Of a DNA stretch of 33,022 nucleotides, positions 15,835 through 24,750 are shown piece after piece. Numbering within the stretch: position 1 is the first letter of the stretch; each line of letters opens with the position of its first letter. Below the pieces are notes generated by a model. It was given only the letters and a program-made list of their open reading frames with translations. It did not search any database and was not told the DNA's origin. The stretch is from NCBI GenBank assembly GCA_024641085.1, contig JAHEDT010000035.1, forward strand, positions 1 to 33,022. Direction: 5' to 3'. The translations under genes were made by a program, and so were the position numbers. This DNA is from Geobacteraceae bacterium. Lineage in GTDB: Bacteria; Desulfobacterota; Desulfuromonadia; Desulfuromonadales; BM103.

Positions 15835-16791
15835 ATGACTAATTTTGCTCAGTCAGTCCGCCAGGTCCTCGGCGTCGACCTGCAGAGCCAGGCCGTACAG
15901 ACGATTCAGGTCAATCTTGGTCTGCTCTGCAACCTGAGCTGTCGACATTGCCATGTTGAAGCGACTCCCCAGCGCATGGAAATCATGACCTGGGAGACGA
16001 TGCAAAGTGTTTTGCGTCTGGCGAAGGCTTTGCCCCAGGCCCGGGTCGACCTGACCGGAGGGGCCCCTGAGCTCAATCCCTGTTTCCGACAGTTTGTCGG
16101 CAGTCTCTGCGAGGGCGGTCATCAGGTGCAGGTGCGGACCAACCTGACGGTTTTCTTCGAAGCCGGGCAAGCCGACACCCCGGAATTCCTGGCCGACCAC
16201 GGCATTCACCTGGTGGCGTCTTTGCCTTGTTATCTTGACGATAACGTTGACACCCAACGCGGTAGTGGTGTGTACAAGCGCAGCATTGCCGCCTTGCGTC
16301 GGCTGAACTCGCTCGGTTACGGGCGACAGCCTGAACTGCCGCTGAACCTCGTTTACAACCCCGGCGGTGCGTTTCTTCCCCCAGACCAGGCGACCTTGGA
16401 GGCGGCTTACCGGAAAGAGCTAACAGAGCGTTTCGGAGTGGAGTTTACCCGCCTGCTGACGATTACCAACATGCCGATGGGCCGCTTTCTCAACGACCTG
16501 CAGCAAAAAGGTCTGGCCGAGCGTTACAAAACCATGCTGACAGATAATTTCAACCGTGCCACCCTGGATGGTTTGATGTGCCGTCACCAGATCTGTGTCT
16601 CCTGGGATGGCACCCTGGCTGATTGTGACTTCAACAGCATCCTGGGGATGTCTCTGGCAGGGGGGTTGCCGGAGCACGTTTCCCAACTGGACCCGGTCCT
16701 TCTGCAGGGGCGCACCATCGTCACCGGTGAACATTGCTTCGGTTGTACGGCCGGCTGCGGGTCCTCTTGCGGCGGTGCCCTGGTCGCTTAA
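15835..16791 (+). CDS. arsS: ArsS-like radical SAM/Cys-rich protein
   Basis: A 318-residue radical SAM enzyme. The [4Fe-4S]-SAM motif is CNLSCRHC (Cys32, Cys36, Cys39), followed by LTGGAPELNP (the GGE-like motif of this family). The C-terminal half holds LVYNPGGAFLPPDQ and RLLTITNMPMGRF, and ends in CFGCTAGCGSSCGG (Cys301, 304, 308, 312). This layout (radical SAM plus DUF3641) matches the arsenosugar biosynthesis radical SAM protein ArsS; some members are said to be selenoproteins, but all four positions here are Cys codons. ATG 15835 is chosen for GGAG 5 bases upstream; the frame runs back to 15640 through repeat R1 and that part is unlikely to be translated. No arsenic or partner genes are adjacent. 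Confidence 0.8.
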   Translation: MTNFAQSVRQVLGVDLQSQAVQTIQVNLGLLCNLSCRHCHVEATPQRMEIMTWETMQSVLRLAKALPQARVDLTGGAPELNPCFRQFVGSLCEGGHQVQVRTNLTVFFEAGQADTPEFLADHGIHLVASLPCYLDDNVDTQRGSGVYKRSIAALRRLNSLGYGRQPELPLNLVYNPGGAFLPPDQATLEAAYRKELTERFGVEFTRLLTITNMPMGRFLNDLQQKGLAERYKTMLTDNFNRATLDGLMCRHQICVSWDGTLADCDFNSILGMSLAGGLPEHVSQLDPVLLQGRTIVTGEHCFGCTAGCGSSCGGALVA

Positions 16792-16887
16792 CGGCAGGAT
16801 TGTCGCCGCAGTCGCAGCAGGTCCCGCCTTCCACTTGCCTCTCATCTGGCAATTCCGTCTTATTCTGAAATTTTTTCTGGAAATCCC

Positions 16888-16915
16888 TTGACAATCTCGG
16901 GAGGCAGATTATATT
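16888..16915 (+). promoter_or_regulatory. groESL promoter
   Basis: A perfect -35 TTGACA (16888-16893) and TATATT (16910-16915, 5/6) are 16 bases apart. The start of transcription would be near 16922, at the edge of the CIRCE element. Confidence 0.8.
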
Positions 16916-16925
16916 AGGCCTGCTT

Positions 16926-16952
16926 TTGGCACTCTGCTTCCTTGAGTGCTAA
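16926..16952 (+). promoter_or_regulatory. CIRCE operator (HrcA binding site)
   Basis: TTGGCACTC-N9-GAGTGCTAA matches the CIRCE consensus (TTAGCACTC-N9-GAGTGCTAA) in 17 of 18 arm bases. It lies just downstream of the -10 box, where bound HrcA blocks transcription until heat shock. The hrcA gene is not in the window. Confidence 0.95.
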
Positions 16953-17031
16953 CGCACTGTCCAGATGCGGATCTCAAGGAACATCAAGAGACCTTATATC
17001 CCAGATTTTTTCAGAAAAGGAGAACACAAAG

Positions 17032-17319
17032 ATGAAGATCAGACCTTTGCATGACCGGATTATCGTAGAGCGTCTCGAGGAGGAGACCAAAACGGCCGCC
17101 GGCATCATCATCCCCGACTCGGCCAAGGAAAAGCCCCAGCAAGGCAAAGTCATTGCTGTCGGCAAGGGCAAGATGACCGAAGATGGCAAGGTCCTGCCGC
17201 TTGATGTCAAGGTTGGTGACAAGGTGCTGTTCGGCAAGTACTCCGGCAGCGACGTCAAGATCGACGGCAAGGAATATCTCATGATGCGTGAGGACGATGT
17301 CCTCGGCGTCGTCGAATAA
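17032..17319 (+). CDS. groES: Co-chaperonin GroES
   Basis: A 95-residue 10-kDa chaperonin. It starts [18 protein letters not shown] and carries the mobile loop [21 protein letters not shown] and the closing strand VLFGKYSG...[12 protein letters not shown]. It forms the heptameric lid of GroEL. AAAGGAG stands 9-10 bases before the ATG. It is the first gene of a two-gene operon under a CIRCE operator, 38 bases before groEL. Confidence 0.97.
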   Translation: MKIRPLHDRIIVERLEEETKTAAGIIIPDSAKEKPQQGKVIAVGKGKMTEDGKVLPLDVKVGDKVLFGKYSGSDVKIDGKEYLMMREDDVLGVVE

Positions 17320-17351
17320 AAACACATTAACCGGACCGATAAGGAGGATAA

Positions 17352-19019
<1,668 letters not shown>

Positions 19020-19045
19020 CGCCAGACCTATCCCAGTGCACAAGT

Positions 19046-19079
19046 AAAAAAGCTCCCCGGAATCCCGGGGAGCTTTTTT
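19046..19079. terminator. Strong bidirectional terminator after groEL
   Basis: A perfect 15-bp arm pair (19046-19060 with 19065-19079) with an AATC loop; six A's lead in and six T's lead out, so it can work on both strands. It ends groESL and could stop read-through from the opposing PP-loop gene. Confidence 0.92.
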
Positions 19080-19221
19080 ATTCTGTGGACAGGACAGGGG
19101 GCTGGCGCCGTAATCTGCCGGTTCCCGAAGTTAGAATAGAGGGGTCAGAAGGCAGAACACAGAAGGTAGAAGAATGCAAAGAAGCTTGCGTGAGCACGAC
19201 ACGCGTCTATCCTCCAGCCTT

Positions 19222-20196
19222 TCAGACAATCAGCTTCTCTGACTCGCTCCTCGGCATAGGGGCCAGGGTGAAGCGCTGCTCGCCGGCCGGGGTTTCTGCC
19301 AGAACGACGACTTCCTTCTGCTCCTTGCCCTTACCGTAGGACGCAACAATAGCGCCGGCCGTCCTCAAGTCTTCATCGCGGGGTTCCCCGGCAATCAGCC
19401 CCAGCGGTCCCGGCACACCGAGTACGCGAAGCACGACATGCGAGTCGCCAGCGGCGGCCCGGATCGCTTCGTTGTCCTGCTGGTGCCTGCCGAGGGTCAG
19501 CTTGGCCTGTTCGGAGAGGCGGAACTGGCGACCGATCTTGAGCAATTCGACATCACTGACCGTGCAGTCCGGCTGGTGGTTGAACAGGTCACGCAGACGG
19601 TCGGAGAAATGGATTTCGGTCAACAGGCAGCCTCCGCCTGAGGATGGAAAATCAATCAGGCCCCACTCTTTGGCAAGTGCCTCCTGGCGCTTTCGAGATC
19701 GGCCCTGGATGTCGAGCAGTTGCTCGCGATCGACCAGCCCCTGCTCTTCCATGGTGGTGATCGGCAGGACCCGGGCGCTCAGGGGTCTCAGAATCCGGTC
19801 CGGGTGACCGGAATAGTTGGCTACCGAGCGCAGCGCATTGGCATTCTGGCTCATCGGGCGTTGGCCGAGAACTTCTCCGGAAAAGAGAAAATCGAAACCG
19901 CGTTCGGCCATGATCTCTCCGGCCAGGCGGAACATCATGGCATGGCAATCGATACAGGGGTTCATGTTCTTGCCGTAGCCGTAACGCGGATTTTTGACCA
20001 TATCCAGGTGAACCCTGCCGATGTCTTCTACAATCAGGGGCACCCCCATCTGGCGGGCCGCCTGTTCTGCCTTGCTGCTGCCGAAGAACGGCGTAACGAA
20101 AGCGATCGCTGTGACGTCGACCCCCTGGCGTTTCAGGCATAGGGCGGCCAGGCTGCTGTCAAGGCCTCCAGAGAGGAGCCCCAGTGCTTTGCTCAT
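19222..20196 (-). CDS. PP-loop ATPase, MnmA/TtuA-like tRNA sulfur-transferase-like protein
   Basis: A 324-residue protein. The PP-loop ATP pyrophosphatase motif SGGLDS (residues 10-14 core) opens the N-terminal domain. NPCIDCH (Cys81, Cys84) resembles the NPCxxC of MnmA, and a third conserved-looking Cys lies in SSGGGCLLTE (Cys190). Three such cysteines in a PP-loop protein often ligate a [4Fe-4S] cluster in tRNA thiolases (TtuA/TtcA type), so a tRNA thiolation role is plausible. The C-terminal region (about 205-324) is separate and unlike MnmA. Homologues in this group are usually annotated as 'thiouridylase-related'; the exact modified base is unknown. GGGAG stands 8 bases before the ATG. 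It is divergent from pilT. Confidence 0.75.
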   Translation of the reverse strand: MSKALGLLSGGLDSSLAALCLKRQGVDVTAIAFVTPFFGSSKAEQAARQMGVPLIVEDIGRVHLDMVKNPRYGYGKNMNPCIDCHAMMFRLAGEIMAERGFDFLFSGEVLGQRPMSQNANALRSVANYSGHPDRILRPLSARVLPITTMEEQGLVDREQLLDIQGRSRKRQEALAKEWGLIDFPSSGGGCLLTEIHFSDRLRDLFNHQPDCTVSDVELLKIGRQFRLSEQAKLTLGRHQQDNEAIRAAAGDSHVVLRVLGVPGPLGLIAGEPRDEDLRTAGAIVASYGKGKEQKEVVVLAETPAGEQRFTLAPMPRSESEKLIV

Positions 20197-20302
20197 AATC
20201 GTTTCTCCCTATTGACCGACGGTTTCTCAAACCGTGGGTTGATACCATAATGTCCCCTCGCATATCAAGTTCCAATCCATTTTGGTCCAGCAGGCATTGC
20301 GC

Positions 20303-20332
20303 TTGACAATAAAAAGACCACTCTGCCAGAAT
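20303..20332 (+). promoter_or_regulatory. pilT: Candidate pilT promoter
   Basis: A perfect -35 TTGACA (20303-20308) is followed 18 bases later by CAGAAT (20327-20332, 4/6). It lies about 53 bases before the pilT start, in the divergent gap with the PP-loop gene. Confidence 0.45.
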
Positions 20333-20384
20333 GAGCAGCTTTGCCGGGAATGATCTCCGCAATCCAAGACCTTCGTGAGGGTAC

Positions 20385-21452
20385 ATGGCCAAGATTGATG
20401 CGTTGTTCAATATGATGAAGCAGCAGGGTGCCAGTGACCTGCATATCTCCACCGGCGCACCGCCGCTTTTTCGCTTGCACGGCTCAATGGAAAAACTCAA
20501 CTACCCTCCGTTGAGTGATCCGCAGGCGCGCGGCCTGCTCTACGAGATCCTCTCCCAGGAGCAGCGCGAAGAGTTTGAAGAGCGTCGCGATCTCGACTTC
20601 GCCTATGCTTTGCCCGAAGTGGCACGTTTTCGCGGCAACCTGCTCGAAACCCATCGCGGTGTTGCGGCCGTCTTTCGTATTATCCCGAGCAAGATACTGA
20701 CTGCTGATCAATTGGGCCTCCCTGAAGGGGTGCGTAAGCTGACCCGGCTGAAAAAAGGGCTGGTGCTGGTCACCGGACCGACCGGAAGCGGCAAGTCAAC
20801 CACCCTGGCGGCAATGATCGACTTGATCAACAATACTCGGCGCGAACACATCCTGACTCTCGAAGACCCCCTTGAGTTTGTTCATGAGAACAAGCAATCG
20901 CTTCTCAACCAGCGCCAGATCGGCACGCATTCGCGGTCATTTGCCAACGCTCTGCGCGCCGCTCTCCGTGAAGATCCGGATGTCATCCTGGTCGGCGAGA
21001 TGCGCGATCTCGAAACGATTTCGCTGGCAATGACGGCGGCCGAAACCGGACACCTGGTATTCGCCACCCTGCATACCAATTCGGCACCTAAAACCATTGA
21101 CCGCATTATCGACGCCTTCCCAAAGGATGCCCAGGAGCAGGTTCGGACGATGCTCGGCGAGAGCCTCCGGGGCGTCATTTGCCAGCAGTTGCTGCGCAGG
21201 GCCGACGGCAATGGTCTGATCGCCGCCCTGGAAATTCTGATCTGCAACGCCGCGGTTGCCAACCTGATCCGCGATGGTAAGACGTTCCAGGTCCCGTCAA
21301 TCATGCAGACGGCGAGGGGGGACGGGATGCAGATGATGGACCAGAGCATCCTCGAACTGCTCAAGGCCAAGCAGATCAACGGTGATGAAGCGTATCGCTG
21401 TGCTCACGACAAGAAGGCTTTCGAGCAGTACCTGCCAACGCAGAAACGTTGA
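20385..21452 (+). CDS. pilT: Type IV pilus retraction ATPase PilT
   Basis: A 355-residue hexameric ATPase of the PilT/GspE family. An N-terminal PAS-like domain (ASDLHISTG...) is followed by the RecA-like domain: Walker A GPTGSGKSTT (131-140), Asp box TLEDPLEF (158-165), Walker B DPDVILVGEMRD (198-208) and His box TGHLVFATLHTNSA (221-234). The PilT-specific AIRNLIRE region appears as AVANLIRDGKTFQ, slightly diverged. GAGGG stands 3 bases before the ATG. PilT drives pilus retraction, which supports twitching motility and attachment. No other pilus genes are adjacent. Length and domains match PilT rather than PilU. Confidence 0.92.
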   Translation: MAKIDALFNMMKQQGASDLHISTGAPPLFRLHGSMEKLNYPPLSDPQARGLLYEILSQEQREEFEERRDLDFAYALPEVARFRGNLLETHRGVAAVFRIIPSKILTADQLGLPEGVRKLTRLKKGLVLVTGPTGSGKSTTLAAMIDLINNTRREHILTLEDPLEFVHENKQSLLNQRQIGTHSRSFANALRAALREDPDVILVGEMRDLETISLAMTAAETGHLVFATLHTNSAPKTIDRIIDAFPKDAQEQVRTMLGESLRGVICQQLLRRADGNGLIAALEILICNAAVANLIRDGKTFQVPSIMQTARGDGMQMMDQSILELLKAKQINGDEAYRCAHDKKAFEQYLPTQKR

Positions 21453-21537
21453 TTGCTGCAGTCCTCCGGTATTGTCCGGCTCCGTTCGCCAGTGTTAAGA
21501 TAAATAGATGTGACAGACCAGGGGCCAAGGGGCGTAC

Positions 21538-22518
21538 GTGCAAGACCGATTCGGACGAACAATCGAGTATTTAAGACTGTCAGTGACCGATCGCTGCAAT
21601 TTGCGCTGTCGTTACTGCATGCCGGAGTCCGGGGTCCCCGAACTCACGCACGGTGACGTACTGCGCTACGAGGAGCTGCTGCGGGTGGTTGCCGCCGCCT
21701 GCAGACTGGGGATTCGCAAGATCCGTGTGACCGGCGGTGAACCTTTGGTGCGGCGCGGGATCGTCAGCTTTATCGGGCAACTGTCCGCGTTGCCGGAAAA
21801 ACCCGCCATCACCCTGACCACCAACGGCCTGCTGCTGGCAGAACAGGCTGAACAGCTCAAGGCTGCCGGCCTGAGTCGGGTCAACATCAGCCTCGACACC
21901 CTGCGTCCGGAGCGTTTCCGGGAGTTGACCCGTCGCAATGGTCTCGAACAGGTTCTGGCAGGCATTGTCGCAGCTGAACGGGTCGGCATGCTGCCGATCA
22001 AGCTCAACGTCATCCCCTTGAAAGATTTCAATGCCGACGAGATTGTTGATTTTGCCCGACTGACTCTCGAGCACCCCTGGGATATCCGGTTTATCGAATT
22101 CATGCCGATCAGTACCGATCTGGACTACGTTTCCGGTGACGGCCTGCCGATCAGCGATGTCGAAGCACATCTGCGGACACTCGGTGAGTTGCAGGCGCTC
22201 CCAAGGCAGGAGACGGCTGGTCCGGCACGTATGTTTCGACTCCCCGGAGCCAAGGGCCGGATCGGGCTGATTCCCTCAGTATCCGGGCATTTCTGCGGGG
22301 ATTGCAACCGGTTGCGGGTGATGGCCGATGGCCGGGTGCGCGGCTGCCTCTTCGACAACCAGGAGACCGACCTCAGGCCGGCGCTGCGCGATGGCATTGA
22401 TGATCATTCCCTGGAGGAACTGCTCCTGGCGGCCGCCTGCGCCAAGCCGGAAAAGCATCAGATCAACGCCAAGGAGTATGCGACGCCCAACCGCCGTATG
22501 CACGGTATCGGCGGTTGA
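21538..22518 (+). CDS. moaA: GTP 3',8-cyclase MoaA (molybdenum cofactor biosynthesis)
   Basis: A 326-residue radical SAM enzyme. The N-terminal cluster motif is CNLRCRYC (Cys20, 24, 27), followed by TGGEPLVR; the second, substrate-binding cluster uses Cys253, Cys256 and Cys270 (CGDCNRLR...GC). The C-terminus ends in the conserved Gly-Gly (HGIGG) needed for activity. It catalyses the first step of molybdopterin synthesis from GTP. The start is GTG at 21538 with AAGGGG 6 bases upstream. Its partner moaC lies at 29168, separated by the lactate module and radA. Confidence 0.95.
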   Translation: MQDRFGRTIEYLRLSVTDRCNLRCRYCMPESGVPELTHGDVLRYEELLRVVAAACRLGIRKIRVTGGEPLVRRGIVSFIGQLSALPEKPAITLTTNGLLLAEQAEQLKAAGLSRVNISLDTLRPERFRELTRRNGLEQVLAGIVAAERVGMLPIKLNVIPLKDFNADEIVDFARLTLEHPWDIRFIEFMPISTDLDYVSGDGLPISDVEAHLRTLGELQALPRQETAGPARMFRLPGAKGRIGLIPSVSGHFCGDCNRLRVMADGRVRGCLFDNQETDLRPALRDGIDDHSLEELLLAAACAKPEKHQINAKEYATPNRRMHGIGG

Positions 22519-22565
22519 AGAAAGCTGGTGGCCGGCTGCCGCGCACCTCGATAAACTTTGCTTCT

Positions 22566-22716
22566 ATAACCTAAAATAATTGAACGCAGGGGCGCAAAGG
22601 TCGCAGAGGAAAAGCTCATAAATCTTAAAAAATAACCGGATCTTGGCATTGCTCTCGGCGTCTTTGCGTTAGTCAAGGACTTAAGTTCTGTTGTGCCTTT
22701 GTTTGGGCTTTGGCCC
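22566..22716. repeat. Dispersed intergenic repeat R1, copy B
   Basis: The second copy of the repeat at 15562-15720, same orientation, sharing the exact 19-mer at 22658-22676. It ends in a perfect hairpin GTTTGGGC-TTTG-GCCCAAAC (22701-22720) that copy A lacks. It occupies the first part of the 468-base gap between moaA and the cytochrome gene; I see no gene in it. Confidence 0.75.
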
Positions 22717-22732
22717 AAACACTTACTGGAAC

Positions 22733-22769
22733 AGCAAGGGCCCGCCGGATATTCCGACGGGCCCTTGTT
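22733..22769 (+). terminator. Hairpin terminator downstream of moaA
   Basis: CAAGGGCCCG (22735-22744) pairs with CGGGCCCTTG (22758-22767), with an inner CGG/CCG pair and an ATATT loop. The following TTGTAG is only a weak T-run, so termination may be partial. Confidence 0.6.
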
Positions 22770-22870
22770 GTAGACTCTCCCTCCGCCCGCTTTTTAATCG
22801 ACGAGTGGGTTAATTACCCGTAGCTTGCTGCGCCATGCATTGATTGCCGCTTGATTCTTGCCTTATTGAG

Positions 22871-22967
22871 GGAATCCAGTAACCAGAATCCAGAATTCGG
22901 AATAAGTTCCGGCAAACAGGTGGGGCCGCGAGTTTTTTCTGTCTACCGGATACTGAATTCTGGAGAC
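22871..22967. repeat. Long imperfect inverted repeat
   Basis: The left arm (22871-22920) and right arm (22940-22967) share TCCAGAATTC/GAATTCTGGA (22889-22898 with 22955-22964) and CCGG.../...CCGG segments with CAG/CTG ends. The left part also holds near-tandem CCAGAATC words. It sits just downstream of the cytochrome stop on that strand and could be a transcript 3' end structure. Confidence 0.6.
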
Positions 22968-22986
22968 CCCGCGGCAGTTCAGCGCG

Positions 22987-23304
22987 CTACTTTTTGACAT
23001 GGCAGCGGTTGCAGTTGCTCTTGGCTTCAAATGCGCGCTTGCCGTTGTGACAGACGCCGCAGAGCTTGCCCGCATAGATTTCATCCATGGTGATCTTGAC
23101 CGTGCCCTGCTTCATCTTGGGGAACATCTCGGGGTTATGGCAATCCTTGCACTTGAGACCCGCATCCTTGTGCACGGTACCGTCAAATTTCACCACGCCC
23201 ATTGGACTTTTGTCAAACGCCAGGGTCTTGTCCCCAGGGACGGCCAGTGCTGCTGTTGAACTCAGGAACAGGGTTGCCGCAATCAGGAAGATCACTTTTC
23301 GCAT
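22987..23304 (-). CDS. Periplasmic triheme c7-type cytochrome
   Basis: A 105-residue exported cytochrome. The signal peptide MRKVIFLIAATLFLSSTAAL ends near ALA (residue 21). Three heme attachment sites are visible: CKDCH, CGVCH and CNRCH. The order MGVVKFDG-TVH-CKDCH, then MKQG..ITMDEIYAGKLCG, then GKRAF...CNRCH fits the triheme c(7)-type domain found in Desulfuromonadia. Only one His (TVH) lies outside the CXXCH motifs, against three expected for bis-His ligation of all hemes as in PpcA. AAGGAG stands 9 bases before the ATG. It is the last gene downstream of larA-glcD-glcF and could accept or shuttle electrons in the periplasm. Confidence 0.9.
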   Translation of the reverse strand: MRKVIFLIAATLFLSSTAALAVPGDKTLAFDKSPMGVVKFDGTVHKDAGLKCKDCHNPEMFPKMKQGTVKITMDEIYAGKLCGVCHNGKRAFEAKSNCNRCHVKK

Positions 23305-23341
23305 AGGACTTTTCTCCTTAGATAATCAATGATGAAGTTGC

Positions 23342-23395
23342 CGTGTCTTGCTTGGCAGACACGCCTAATATTAACATTGACTCAGTGTTGTGCAA
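23342..23395 (-). promoter_or_regulatory. Candidate internal promoter and leader hairpin for the cytochrome gene
   Basis: On the minus strand TTGCAC (23395-23390) and TAATAT (23373-23368) are 16 bases apart, followed by a perfect 7-bp hairpin CGTGTCT/AGACACG (23363-23342, 8-base loop) with no T-run. The cytochrome may therefore be transcribed separately from glcF. Confidence 0.35.
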
Positions 23396-23417
23396 CGTGG
23401 CCGTGCGCTTCTTCGGG

Positions 23418-24683
23418 TCAGTCGAGATCGGGCAGTGCTTCGGCAAGTAGTTCAAGGATATGGACCGAGCGCTGACCACCCTTCGCATGGTTGATGCTGT
23501 CCTGTAACTGCATGATGCATCCCGGGCAGTCAGTTGCCACCAGCTCCGCACCACTGGTTGTGATATTGGCCGCTTTCCGCGCGCCGATCTGTTTGCTGGT
23601 TGCATAATGGTAAACCGAATAAGTTCCTCCCAAACCGCAGCAGGTGCCAGCGTCGGCCATTTCCACAAAATCCACCTGCGGGAGGGCCTTGAGTATCGCG
23701 CGCGGTTCCTTGGTAATCCCCTGATTCCGCAGGTGGCAGGGATCGTGATACGTGACCTTGACAGGGTTTGCGGCTTTCGGCAGCGCCGCGAGCTTTTCCG
23801 GTAGCCCGTGCCTGGCCAGAAACACGAAGATGTCCATGACCTTCGCCGAGAGCCCCTCGAATTCGGTGCCCATCTCCGGGTAGACTTTGCCGAGGCCGGC
23901 ATTGCAGGAGGCGCAGGCCGTTACGATATGATCCACCGGGTGACGGCTGAGTGCCGCCAGGTTCTGCTCGGCCAGTTTTTCAACCGTTGCAGCGGCACCG
24001 GCGCTGACCGCCGGCAGGCCACAGCAGGCCTGGTCCCTGGGGATGATGATCGTCACGTTGAGGAACTTCAGGGCCTTGAGAAAGGCTGCACCAATGGCCG
24101 GATACATATAGTTGATGCCGCATCCGGTGAAAAAAGCCACGGTCGGCTGCAGCGGGTCGCCGAGGATGATCTCCGGAACGCGTTCGCGAAAGGGTTTGGC
24201 AGTGATCGGCGGCAGGGTGCGGTCCTGCTCAAGGTAAGGCGCCGGGAAGCGCAGGCGCAGGCCGCTGTCTTCCGGAAGCTTTTTAAACAGCAGGGCCGAG
24301 AGGGTGCCGCCGGACTTGGCCAGCAGGTTCATCAACTTAGGCCGGCCCAGAACGGCAGCGACGCCCTTGCCAAAGGTGGTCAACCCTTGCTGTTCGGCAA
24401 TCCGACGCCTGGTTGCAGCGACGATCTCCTCAGTGGGGACCTTGTTGGGACATTGTGTACAGCAGCTGCCGCAGAGCAGACACTGGCTCATGTCCTCGAG
24501 GACCTTGGCCTCCAGGTCGACTTCGCCTTCCAGTACCGCGTGCGCCAGGGCGACCTTGCCGCGGGCGACGCGCCCTTCACGTTTTTCGGCACCGAACACC
24601 GGGCAGTGGGCCCGGCAGGCGCCGCACTTGACGCACTGTTCGATCTCTTCCCGATAATCTTCGAGATTTTTTAACTTTGCCAT
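23418..24683 (-). CDS. glcF: Glycolate/lactate oxidase iron-sulfur subunit (GlcF-like)
   Basis: A 421-residue protein. Two ferredoxin-type [4Fe-4S] motifs stand at the N-terminus: C17-VK-C20-GA-C23-RAH-C27-P and C68-LL-C71-GS-C74-CTQ-C78-P. The C-terminal half has two CCG (DUF224) domains, with CCGLPAVSAG and CCGLGGTYS as the cluster or quinone-site motifs. This is the heterodisulfide-reductase-like electron-transfer partner of FAD-linked 2-hydroxyacid oxidases; it passes electrons from GlcD to the quinone pool. GAGAG stands just before the ATG. It follows glcD by 65 bases that hold repeat R2. No glcE is present, so this is the two-subunit form. Confidence 0.88.
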   Translation of the reverse strand: MAKLKNLEDYREEIEQCVKCGACRAHCPVFGAEKREGRVARGKVALAHAVLEGEVDLEAKVLEDMSQCLLCGSCCTQCPNKVPTEEIVAATRRRIAEQQGLTTFGKGVAAVLGRPKLMNLLAKSGGTLSALLFKKLPEDSGLRLRFPAPYLEQDRTLPPITAKPFRERVPEIILGDPLQPTVAFFTGCGINYMYPAIGAAFLKALKFLNVTIIIPRDQACCGLPAVSAGAAATVEKLAEQNLAALSRHPVDHIVTACASCNAGLGKVYPEMGTEFEGLSAKVMDIFVFLARHGLPEKLAALPKAANPVKVTYHDPCHLRNQGITKEPRAILKALPQVDFVEMADAGTCCGLGGTYSVYHYATSKQIGARKAANITTSGAELVATDCPGCIMQLQDSINHAKGGQRSVHILELLAEALPDLD

Positions 24684-24689
24684 ATCTCT

Positions 24690-24750
24690 CGTGGCGCGAT
24701 GCGCGATGCGCGCGGCGCGAAAAGTCAGAAGATTAGTTTCGCGACGCGCT
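24690..24750. repeat. GC-rich palindromic intergenic repeat R2, copy 1
   Basis: Between glcF and glcD lies a stretch rich in GCGCG words with inverted GGCGCGAAAA/TTTCGCG. It resembles 29090-29150: both have GATGCG, GGCG(C/A)GAA(A/G)AGTCA(G/A)AAGA and then CGCG(A/C)CACGCGCTAC-like ends. It overlaps the glcD stop region. Confidence 0.55.

Noticed and set aside
19125-19221. Possible copy of an intergenic repeat (CAGAAGG-type words) after groEL
   Set aside because: Short purine-rich words recur, but I could not align it convincingly to the other repeats.
20286-20302. Possible sigma-54 promoter before pilT (TGG...TTGC)
   Set aside because: The GG and GC elements are 15 rather than 12 bases apart, so the site does not fit; a sigma-70 match lies just downstream.
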